Source: a bacterium
Lineage (GTDB): Bacteria > SZUA-79 > Acidulodesulfobacterales > Acidulodesulfobacteraceae
Length of the DNA: 8,833 nucleotides
Reading direction: 5' to 3'
Assembly: GCA_021799935.1 (NCBI GenBank)
Contig: JAJYZM010000029.1
Span: forward strand, 1-8,833
Position numbers and translations under genes: made by a program. The first letter of the stretch is position 1, and each line of letters begins with the position of its first letter. Positions 1-5,411 of the stretch are shown here, one piece after another. The notes under the pieces were generated by a model. That model had not been told where the DNA came from, searched no databases, and saw nothing but the letters and a program-made list of their open reading frames with translations.

Positions 1-474
1 GGTCTATACGATACCGATTATTACACTTGGGCTATGACCAACGCGGAACTTCTTAAAGAAGGCAAATTAAACGAAATAGATTATATTAACTTAGCGGAAG
101 AGGTAAGAGACTTGGGAAATTCTGAATATTACAGGCTTGTAAGCTTTTTAGCAAATTTACTTTCTCACGTATATAAATGGGATAATCAACCGGAGCTAAG
201 AACTAAGAGTTGGAAAGTTACAATTATTAATTCTATTTCTGACATTACTTTAACCTTAAGAAGAAATCCAGGTTTAAAATATGAACCGGTTTTCAGCGAA
301 GCTTTTGCGGAAGTATGGAAAAAAGCAAGAAATATTATTTATGCCGATACAGAATTAGAATATATTCCTGAATCATCTCCTTATATGTTTAAAGATGCGA
401 TAAATAAAGCTTCTGAAATAGTTCCTGATAAAATCAGTAAATCAGATATATTTTTTCTTAACAACCTCTTTTGA
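1..474 (+). CDS. DUF29-family protein, 5'-partial
   Basis: The frame is open from base 1 and reads GLYDTDYYTWA before the first ATG at 34. That is the usual N-terminal LYxxDFYxW signature of DUF29 proteins, so the true start lies a few codons before the window and the ATG at 34 is internal. Further family hallmarks follow: an ELLKEGKLNEIDYINLAEEV block, a DLGNSE segment, LSHVYKW, and a SWKVTI...LRRNPGLK region. The visible 157 codons are close to the usual full length of about 150 residues, so the C-terminus (TGA at 472-474) is natural. The protein is small, soluble and largely helical, with no signal peptide or membrane segment. DUF29 has no firmly established function; its members often occur in several copies per genome and in variable regions. 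Here it stands next to a recombinase remnant and a tRNA, which fits accessory DNA. The family call is confident; no role is assigned. Confidence 0.85.
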   Translation, partial: GLYDTDYYTWAMTNAELLKEGKLNEIDYINLAEEVRDLGNSEYYRLVSFLANLLSHVYKWDNQPELRTKSWKVTIINSISDITLTLRRNPGLKYEPVFSEAFAEVWKKARNIIYADTELEYIPESSPYMFKDAINKASEIVPDKISKSDIFFLNNLF

Positions 475-553
475 TGTTTTCATTATAAAAATCCTTTCTT
501 ATTTGCGTTTTAAGGGCTTTAATTTTTCGTTTAAGTATAAAACATTACCGTTT

Positions 554-690
554 TTATTCTCCCCTCCACACGTCGTCAACCGCTTTCTTAAGCGTATCCT
601 GAACTAAATGACTATACCCATAAACGGCATGCGTTTATATGTCATCTGCGTCGTTCGGCGTCCTAACGGCTCACCAGTTATATTTTGAAT
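554..690 (-). pseudogene. Tyrosine recombinase (phage-type integrase) C-terminal remnant, frameshifted
   Basis: The minus strand encodes, in one frame (about 690 to 631), TGEPLGRRTTQMTYKR. In a second frame (616 to 557) it encodes YSHLVQDTLKKAVDDVW, followed by RGE and a TAA stop at 554-556. Together these match the end of tyrosine recombinases: the E-LGH-(K/R)TTQMT strand-helix, the catalytic Tyr in (R)YSHL, and the following helix ending near the C-terminus. Removing 14 nt (617-630) restores an uninterrupted QMTYKRYSHL reading, so a small insertion broke the frame. The LGH motif also reads LGR here, losing the active-site His/Trp position. No catalytic domain or N-terminal DNA-binding domain is found upstream; an in-frame TAA sits at 691-693. 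The fragment lies about 40 bp beyond the 3' end of tRNA-Asn on the same strand, a classic location for integrase genes. The family assignment comes from recalled motifs, not from a search. Confidence 0.7.
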
Positions 691-732
691 TTATTAATTA
701 TCTGAGGGTGTGAAATTAACGGTATATTGTAA

Positions 733-808
733 TGGCTCCCCGAGACGGATTCGAACCATCGACCCAGTGATTAACAGTCACTTGCTCTGCCGGCTGAGCT
801 ATCGGGGA
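733..808 (-). tRNA. tRNA-Asn (anticodon GUU), CCA encoded
   Basis: Read on the minus strand, this folds into a complete cloverleaf. The 7-bp acceptor stem pairs 802-808 with 737-743 (TCCCCGA/TCGGGGA). A GCTC/GAGC D-stem has an AGCCGGCA loop. A 5-bp anticodon stem (AGTGA/TCACT) closes the CTGTTAA loop with anticodon GTT at 773-775. The T-arm carries the standard TTCGAAT loop. The discriminator base is G at 736 and the 3' CCA is genome-encoded at 733-735. All stems pair, so it should be functional. It has its own promoter upstream, and a recombinase remnant lies just past its 3' end, which suggests the gene once served as an integration site. Confidence 0.97.
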
Positions 809-845
809 ATAGAGATGAAAAATATTAACGTAACAATCGATAGAT

Positions 846-874
846 AGTATAAATAAAAATTGCCTTAATGTCAA
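846..874 (-). promoter_or_regulatory. Sigma-70 promoter of tRNA-Asn
   Basis: On the minus strand TTGACA (874-869) and TATACT (851-846) are separated by exactly 17 nt. This is a full -35 consensus and a 5/6 -10 match. Transcription would begin near 839, giving a leader of about 30 nt for RNase P to remove before the tRNA at 808. The box pair lies between the receptor gene's terminator and the tRNA, so the tRNA appears to be its own transcription unit. Confidence 0.8.
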
Positions 875-886
875 TATTTTTATTGC

Positions 887-924
887 AAAAAAACCTGCCG
901 GAAGTAGTTAATAACCGGCAGGTT
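887..924 (-). terminator. Rho-independent terminator of the chemotaxis receptor gene
   Basis: There is a perfect 10-bp inverted repeat: AACCTGCCGG at 892-901 and CCGGCAGGTT at 915-924, with a 13-nt loop. On the plus strand an A-run covers 887-893, so a minus-strand transcript ends with the hairpin followed by seven U residues. It lies about 100 bp past the receptor stop codon and just before the tRNA promoter, insulating the two units. Confidence 0.88.
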
Positions 925-1026
925 AGGAGGACATTACATTGAGGAGTTAAGATGAAAACATAAAACCTCTAATATTAAAATTATAAAACATAAAATTTAA
1001 AAAATCAAATTTTTTTTAAAAAATTT

Positions 1027-2727
1027 TTACGCCGTCTTGAACATCCTTACCATATTGGACAAATCCAAAGCCATTCTCGCAAGCTCTTCCGAAGAGGATA
1101 TGACCTGTCTCGAACCCGCCTGGGCGCTGTCCTGCGCTTTAATGATTTCTTCGGAGGAAAGGGATATCTCTTCGCTTACATGGGACTGTTCTTCGGAGGC
1201 CGTGGCAATCTGCGTTATCATCTCTTTCAGTTTGAGCATTAAAGAGTTTATGTTGGATATAGCTTCGGCGGACTTTCCGGCAATCTCCGCTCCTTTGGAG
1301 ACTTCTTCCTGTCCTTTCTGCATAGAGGTAACGGCATCCTGGGTGTTTCTCTGGATGCTTAATATCATCGATTCTATCTCTTTGGTAGCTTTGGTAGTTC
1401 TTTCGGCTAACTTTCTTACTTCGTCAGCTACTACGGCAAAGCCCCTTCCCTGTTCTCCGGCCCTGGCGGCTTCGATGGCGGCGTTTAAGGCAAGAAGGTT
1501 GGTCTGGTCGGCTATGTCGTTTATTACGCCTATGATTTCCCCGATTTTTTCTGAAGAAGAGCCGAGTTCGGTAATGGTGGCGGATACGGCGGATACGGTT
1601 TTTTCTATGTTTTTCATCTCGCGCGCCACGTCCTGAACGGACTTCGTGCCGTAATCGACGACTTTTTCCGTTTCCTGAGCCTTCTGGGCGGAAGAGGAAG
1701 AGTTCTTGGCTACTTCTATGATGGCTATGGACATCTGTTTAATGGATTCTATTATGCTGGACGCTTTTTCTCTCATCTGCCCAATGGTCTTTTCGAACTC
1801 CTTCGAGGAGGAATTCAGCTGTTCCGACTGGGAGCTTAAGGAGCTGGAAGTGTTGACTATGCCCCTTACGTTGCCGGATAAAGAATCTACCAAGCTGTTG
1901 ACCTGTTCTATTAGGATGCCTATTTCGCTTTCTTTATGGACGCCGGATATTTTGATTTTGGAGGTGAGGTCGCCTTTGGCGATCTGCTTGATTTTTTCAT
2001 CGACTAAGTTCAAGACTCTTATGACCGATTTTTTAAAATACAGCATGATTATAACCGCGCCGATTAAAAAAGCTATCGGAAATGCTATGAATATATAATC
2101 GAGCAACTTTATCTTTTTATAATACGAGTTTTTTATAGCGCCGTTAACCTGTGTTATCTGGGCAACCATCGGACTGAGCTGGCTGTCGAAATATTTCGTG
2201 CTCATCGCTCCGCCCAGAAGAATAGGATATTTTAAAAGCCTTCCGACTATGGGACGGAATATATAAAATTTATTTTTGAGGCTTTTTAAAAGAACGGCGG
2301 TTTTTGGGGACGAAAATCTTTGCAGTTTCGATTTGTCGGTTCCGAAGACGGAAGCTGTTTTAACCTTGCCGAATCCCGTAGTGTATCCTGTAAGGGCATT
2401 ATCCACGTTTGAGAAAACCGGCTTTGAATCGCCGGCTAATTTTAATATTTTAGCGTCGTAATATTTTTCTATTTTCGCTTTCGCTTTTTTAGATTTTGCC
2501 GCATTCATTTTAAGCATTTTTATATGCGACAAAAGAATAATCTGCAGGAGATTGCCCTTTAAGACTTTAATTCCCGTCGAAGTACTGGAAATAACGTCGG
2601 AGTTGACCGTTTCGTTTTTTAAGCCGTTAGAATAAAGAATCAGCAAAAAGTTGACCAGCAGGATAAAAATAAAACCTCCAGCCATAATAAAATAAAGCTT
2701 TGATTTTAACGTTTTAAACATATACAT
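1027..2727 (-). CDS. Methyl-accepting chemotaxis protein
   Basis: This is a 566-residue transmembrane chemoreceptor that passes ligand signals to CheA/CheW at the inner membrane. TM1 spans about residues 11-32. A periplasmic sensor of about 175 residues follows (33-208), then TM2 at about 209-231, a HAMP domain at 232-285, and the long antiparallel signalling coiled coil to the C-terminus. The conserved hairpin tip is unmistakable (about 403-432: [20 protein letters not shown], then [19 protein letters not shown]). The flanking helices are rich in Glu, Gln, Ser and Ala, as expected of methylation bundles. The C-terminus ends VRMFKTA without an NWETF-type CheR-binding pentapeptide. I do not recognise the sensor domain; it is Lys-rich and carries a strand-like FYIFRPIV segment. 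The start at 2727 follows a GGGGGAA stretch 8 nt upstream; Met3 is an alternative. It stands alone, with no che genes in the window, and is closed by the terminator at 887-924. Confidence 0.97.
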   Translation of the reverse strand: MYMFKTLKSKLYFIMAGGFIFILLVNFLLILYSNGLKNETVNSDVISSTSTGIKVLKGNLLQIILLSHIKMLKMNAAKSKKAKAKIEKYYDAKILKLAGDSKPVFSNVDNALTGYTTGFGKVKTASVFGTDKSKLQRFSSPKTAVLLKSLKNKFYIFRPIVGRLLKYPILLGGAMSTKYFDSQLSPMVAQITQVNGAIKNSYYKKIKLLDYIFIAFPIAFLIGAVIIMLYFKKSVIRVLNLVDEKIKQIAKGDLTSKIKISGVHKESEIGILIEQVNSLVDSLSGNVRGIVNTSSSLSSQSEQLNSSSKEFEKTIGQMREKASSIIESIKQMSIAIIEVAKNSSSSAQKAQETEKVVDYGTKSVQDVAREMKNIEKTVSAVSATITELGSSSEKIGEIIGVINDIADQTNLLALNAAIEAARAGEQGRGFAVVADEVRKLAERTTKATKEIESMILSIQRNTQDAVTSMQKGQEEVSKGAEIAGKSAEAISNINSLMLKLKEMITQIATASEEQSHVSEEISLSSEEIIKAQDSAQAGSRQVISSSEELARMALDLSNMVRMFKTA

Positions 2728-2804
2728 ATTCTATTCCCCCATTTAATTATATATAAAAATAAACAGTCCGACCGTTTTTTAGATAAAAATATTGTTTTAT
2801 TTAT

Positions 2805-2831
2805 ATATCGGTATTATGTAAAAAATCTATA
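2805..2831 (-). promoter_or_regulatory. Candidate FliA (sigma-28) promoter for the chemoreceptor
   Basis: On the minus strand TATAGATT (2831-2824), an 11-nt spacer and ACCGATAT (2812-2805) match the flagellar sigma-28 consensus TAAAGTTT-N11-GCCGATAA at 6/8 and 6/8 positions, with the spacing exact. Transcription would give a leader of roughly 70 nt ahead of the receptor start at 2727. A flagellar-class promoter suits a chemoreceptor gene, but the region is AT-rich, so a chance match to the first box is possible. Confidence 0.4.
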
Positions 2832-2852
2832 GTTATTTTTAATTAAACCCGC

Positions 2853-2890
2853 CGTTTTTGCGGTCGGCAAAACCGTGCTGTTAAAACCGT
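2853..2890. repeat. Hairpin dyad plus AAAACCGT direct repeat upstream of the tautomerase promoter
   Basis: CGTTTTTGC (2853-2861) pairs with GCAAAACCG (2867-2875) with one mismatch around a 5-nt GGTCG centre. The octamer AAAACCGT occurs at 2869-2876 and again at 2883-2890, 14 bp apart, the second copy running into the -35 box. The placement fits a regulator site. It is GC-richer than its surroundings and has no U-tract of terminator kind. Confidence 0.35.
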
Positions 2891-2918
2891 TGCCTAAAAA
2901 TATTATATCTGTTATAAT
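2890..2918 (+). promoter_or_regulatory. Sigma-70 promoter of the tautomerase-aroD operon
   Basis: TTGCCT (2890-2895) and a perfect TATAAT (2913-2918) are 17 nt apart. Transcription would start near 2925, giving a short leader that contains the strong AAGGAGG ribosome binding site at 2939-2945, 6 nt before the ATG at 2952. Confidence 0.72.
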
Positions 2919-2951
2919 TTTAAAGAAAATTTTATATTAAGGAGGAAAAAA

Positions 2952-3164
2952 ATGCCTTTCGTATCGGTTAAAATGCTTGAGGGAAGAACAAAAGAACAGA
3001 AAAAAAACCTTATCAAATCGATTACTAAAAGCGTGTCCGAAAGTCTAAGCATAGACGAGAATAACGTTTGGGTGGTCGTCGAAGAGTTTCCTTGCGACGA
3101 ATGGGGACTCGGCGGAGAACTCGCCGAAGGTAAAATAAAAGCAAAAAAGGAAGCGGGCAAATGA
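2952..3164 (+). CDS. 4-oxalocrotonate tautomerase (2-hydroxymuconate tautomerase) family protein
   Basis: This 70-residue protein belongs to the small tautomerase superfamily, which assembles into hexamers and uses the N-terminal proline exposed by Met removal as catalytic base. It begins MPFVSVKMLEGRTKEQKKNLI. Pro1 and Arg11 (archetype numbering, without Met) are present, the helix after KEQ is typical, and the C-terminal WGLGGELA motif is conserved. The archetype's Arg39 is replaced by Trp (in NNVWVVV), and Trp stands at the Phe50 position. The substrate may therefore differ from 2-hydroxymuconate. The length is about 8 residues above the usual 62, through a Lys-rich tail. It has the strongest ribosome binding site in the window. 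Its stop codon overlaps the aroD start (ATGA, 3161-3164), so the two are co-transcribed and probably translationally coupled. The family is certain; the specific reaction is unknown. Confidence 0.93.
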   Translation: MPFVSVKMLEGRTKEQKKNLIKSITKSVSESLSIDENNVWVVVEEFPCDEWGLGGELAEGKIKAKKEAGK

Positions 3165-4030
3165 AGCCGAGAACCTGTCTGTCAATAGGGAATATCGGCT
3201 TAAGCGCGGTATATGACGCCGTAGATTACGCAAAAAGCAAAGATGCTGAATTCATAGAGCTCAGGTTCGATATGATTTCCGAAACTGCACCTTCAAATAA
3301 TGCGCAGGATAAAAGCCGAAACAATCCGGAGGGATATTTTCATAAAGACGCCGTTTTGCCTGAAATTAAAAAAATAATTTCTTACGCGAAAAGTAAAGGA
3401 ATTAAGACAATAGGGACAAACAGGTATAGTTCCTACGGCGCGAACGGATGCTTCTCCTTTCTAGAAAAACAAAGATTAGGAAAACCGTCCGGTTTAGAAA
3501 TTGCCGAAAAAGGCGCAAGAGGAGCATTGGAACCCGAAAGAATAAAATTTTTAAGGGCAACTATAGAACTCGGCATCGATATTTGCGATATAGAACTCGA
3601 TATTTTAGAGCGAAAAGTTATAAAAAATTTTATAGAATTTGCCCATTCAAAAAAATCGCGGGTTATCCTTTCCGTTCACGATTTTAACAGGCAGATAGGC
3701 CTGCTCGACGCAGTAAGATTTTACTTAGATTCAAGCTATTTCGACGCCGATTATTTTAAGCTGGCGGACACGGTCGTTTCCGAAGAAGATGCGGAAAGCA
3801 TATCCGAAAAAAATATAAAAATACGTTCTATTAAAATGACGGATGAAACGGCATTTCCGGAATTTATAGTTTTCGGCATGGGTGAAAAAGGCAGGATAAC
3901 CAGAGCCCTATCGGTAATTTACGGCTCTTATCTTGCATACTGCTCTTCGCCGTACGGAATTACAGCACAGGGGCAGACCACACCCGACGAATTTTATAAA
4001 ACAGTCGGCTTTTTAGAGATTTCCGCATGA
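3161..4030 (+). CDS. aroD: Type I 3-dehydroquinate dehydratase
   Basis: It converts 3-dehydroquinate to 3-dehydroshikimate through a Lys Schiff base, the third step of the shikimate pathway, in the cytoplasm. Family landmarks in order are ELRFD (33-37), TNR (86-88), ELDIL (145-149), SVHDF with catalytic His173, YFKLADTV with Schiff-base Lys200, FGMGEKGRITR (238-248, Arg248 binding substrate) and SPYGITAQGQ (263-272, Gln272). At 289 residues it is longer than the roughly 250 of E. coli AroD. Much of the excess is a polar insertion at about 40-62. The usual RxxxEGG motif after the first active-site Arg reads RYSSYGANG, so the family's active-site Glu (Glu86 in Salmonella) appears replaced by Tyr92. 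The start is fixed by the ATGA overlap with the tautomerase gene. No other aro gene is in the window, so the pathway is dispersed. Confidence 0.93.
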   Translation: MKPRTCLSIGNIGLSAVYDAVDYAKSKDAEFIELRFDMISETAPSNNAQDKSRNNPEGYFHKDAVLPEIKKIISYAKSKGIKTIGTNRYSSYGANGCFSFLEKQRLGKPSGLEIAEKGARGALEPERIKFLRATIELGIDICDIELDILERKVIKNFIEFAHSKKSRVILSVHDFNRQIGLLDAVRFYLDSSYFDADYFKLADTVVSEEDAESISEKNIKIRSIKMTDETAFPEFIVFGMGEKGRITRALSVIYGSYLAYCSSPYGITAQGQTTPDEFYKTVGFLEISA

Positions 4031-4032
4031 CC

Positions 4033-4099
4033 GCAAAGATTTCTTTGCCGCTAAGGCATCTCGCAATGACAAAGCGAGAGTCCGTTATTCCGTCATTGC
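4033..4099. repeat. REP/MITE-like dispersed repeat remnant
   Basis: Directly after the aroD stop, a stretch richer in GC than its flanks contains nested inverted repeats. GCAAAGA (4033-4039) pairs with TCTTTGC (4042-4048). TCTCGC (4059-4064) pairs with GCGAGA (4074-4079). GCAATGAC (4063-4070) pairs with GTCATTGC (4092-4099). The GATT-CTTTGCCGCTA...CTCGCAATGAC layout resembles, from memory, the abundant intergenic elements built on GTCATTGCGAG found in many deltaproteobacterial and Nitrospirota-type genomes. It has no transposase. The hairpins could also protect the aroD mRNA end, but no U-tract follows. Confidence 0.55.
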
Positions 4100-4141
4100 A
4101 AACAACATGATAAATTTTGTAAAAAAAGCTGATAAAAAAAA

Positions 4142-4169
4142 TTGACTTAAAATATATGAAAATGATAAT
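4142..4169 (+). promoter_or_regulatory. Sigma-70 promoter of the RND efflux operon
   Basis: TTGACT (4142-4147) and GATAAT (4164-4169) are each one base off consensus, with a 16-nt spacer. The leader to the adaptor ATG at 4274 would be about 100 nt of very AT-rich sequence with no obvious structured element, ending in an AAGGAG ribosome binding site at 4262-4267. Other AT-rich boxes nearby make the exact start uncertain. Confidence 0.55.
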
Positions 4170-4273
4170 ATTGTTATATATTGATAGTTATATATATAAA
4201 ATAATCCGTTATAAAAATAACAGTAAATAATTAATAATTAAGCTATTTTAAGATATATAAAAAGGAGCAGGAG

Positions 4274-5326
4274 ATGAAAAAAATCAACGGTATATTTTAC
4301 GCCGTTTTAGCGGTATCCTTTGCAGTATTATCATTATCGTTAAGCGGATGCGCAAAAAAGCAGGCTTTTACCGGAGGGGCGGAATCCAGGCTCAGCGTCG
4401 GTGCATTTAAAACCCAATACGACATTATCCCGGATTATCTTAAATCTCCCGGAGATACGGATTCATTAAATAATACCGCTATATCGGCGCACATTATGGG
4501 ATACGTTGTCATGGAAAACGTTCATCAGGGCCAGGCGGTTTCAAAAGGACAGCTTTTATTGAAACTAAGCGCCCCGGAAATCGGGTCAAAATATTATGCC
4601 GCGAAAGCAGGTTTTATTAACGCAAAAAAAACATACGACAGGATTAAAAAATTATATAAAGAAAATTCGGTTTCTAGACAGACCTACGACAATACCTTAA
4701 TGCAGTATAAAGTGGCTAAGGCCGGCTTGAACGAAGCCGGGAACTATCTGGATTATAAAAATATTTATTCCCCTATAAATGGGGTCATAACTAAAAAAAA
4801 CGTTTCTATGGGCGACCTTGTCGCGCCGGGACAGATGCTGTTAATAATTCAAAGCCTTAAAAGATTGGAATTTAAGACGTCCGTCAACGTTAAATATTTT
4901 AGCAAAATAAAAAACGCCGAAGCGGTTAAATTGAATTTTTCGTCGATAGATAAAACTGTAGAAGGAAAAGTAATATCCGTAGTAAGGTCTGCCAATCCTT
5001 ATTCCCATTCCGTCTTAGTCAGAATTGCCATAAAAGGAGCCGAAAAATCGGGATTGATGCCGGGAATGTACGGAACGGCAAGATTTAAAATAGGAAAAAA
5101 GAAAGCCGTAACCGTTCCGAAATCCGCGGTCGTAAGGCGGCTCGGCATTACCGGAGTTTATACCGTTAACGGCAGCGGCGAAGTCGTGTTTCAGCCGGTA
5201 AAAAGGGGCAAGACGTATAAAAAGAATTTTGTCATAATCATAAACGGATTAAATTCCGGAATGATTGTAATAACAAGCAATTTAGACAAAATAAGCGCAG
5301 GAAGTTATGTGAACCCGAAATTCTGA
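4274..5326 (+). CDS. RND efflux periplasmic adaptor (membrane fusion protein), lipoprotein
   Basis: This is the adaptor of a tripartite RND pump; it bridges the inner-membrane transporter and an outer-membrane channel. The N-terminus is a type II signal peptide: MKK, a hydrophobic stretch at about 7-22, then lipobox LSGC with Cys26 as the lipidated residue. Ala at +2 gives no inner-membrane retention signal by the E. coli rule. The lipoyl-like domain is split as usual: ISAHIMGYV...GQAVSKGQLLLKL (70-98) and YSPINGVITKK...GDLVAPGQMLLII (165-192). Between them lies a short alpha-helical hairpin (about 103-160). A beta-barrel domain follows with the typical LMPGMYGTARF (261-271), then a membrane-proximal domain from VPKSAVV. 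The 350-residue length is at the short end for the family. The RBS is AAGGAG 6 nt before the ATG. The pump gene follows after 85 bp. Confidence 0.94.
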   Translation: MKKINGIFYAVLAVSFAVLSLSLSGCAKKQAFTGGAESRLSVGAFKTQYDIIPDYLKSPGDTDSLNNTAISAHIMGYVVMENVHQGQAVSKGQLLLKLSAPEIGSKYYAAKAGFINAKKTYDRIKKLYKENSVSRQTYDNTLMQYKVAKAGLNEAGNYLDYKNIYSPINGVITKKNVSMGDLVAPGQMLLIIQSLKRLEFKTSVNVKYFSKIKNAEAVKLNFSSIDKTVEGKVISVVRSANPYSHSVLVRIAIKGAEKSGLMPGMYGTARFKIGKKKAVTVPKSAVVRRLGITGVYTVNGSGEVVFQPVKRGKTYKKNFVIIINGLNSGMIVITSNLDKISAGSYVNPKF

Positions 5327-5346
5327 AATTTCATATTATATGTGAT

Positions 5347-5360
5347 ATTTTCCGGAAAAT
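5347..5360. promoter_or_regulatory. Perfect 14-bp palindrome, possible operator
   Basis: ATTTTCCGGAAAAT is exactly self-complementary. It sits in the gap between adaptor and pump genes, over the place where the -35 element of the TATAAT at 5368-5373 would be. That is a typical position for a repressor site. The two half-sites abut, so it is too tight for an RNA hairpin. Confidence 0.4.
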
Positions 5361-5364
5361 TATA

Positions 5365-5373
5365 TGCTATAAT
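5365..5373 (+). promoter_or_regulatory. Candidate extended -10 promoter for the RND pump gene
   Basis: TGCTATAAT (5365-5373) is a perfect -10 hexamer with the TGN extension, which can work without a good -35; the -35 position is poor here. It would start transcription about 30 nt before the pump ATG and include its AAGGAG site. It may supplement read-through from the adaptor gene. Confidence 0.42.
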
Positions 5374-5411
5374 GCAGGTATATTAATATAAGACAAGGAG
5401 TTTTTAGATAA

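Noticed and set aside
440..500. Minus-strand AGGAT followed by an ATG near 482
   Set aside because: The frame closes after about 13 codons inside the DUF29 gene region; no product can be supported.
694..720. Possible hairpin downstream of tRNA-Asn (TTAATT/AATTAA)
   Set aside because: The arms contain only A and T, the loop is long, and no U-tract follows; it is not a convincing terminator.
924..963. Plus-strand TAGGAGG and GAGGAG sites before an ATG at 952
   Set aside because: The frame is only ATG AAA ACA TAA. It might be a relic of a gene start, but there is nothing to support a product, and it lies in the 3' region of the opposite-strand receptor transcript.
1037..2461. Several open frames on the plus strand, up to 199 codons long
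   Set aside because: They lie wholly antisense to the chemoreceptor coding region, have no ribosome binding sites, and encode low-complexity Ser/Leu-rich products caused by the receptor's codon use.
3448..3687. 79-codon Arg/Lys-rich frame within aroD
   Set aside because: It is an out-of-frame shadow of aroD, which has all its family motifs across the same bases.
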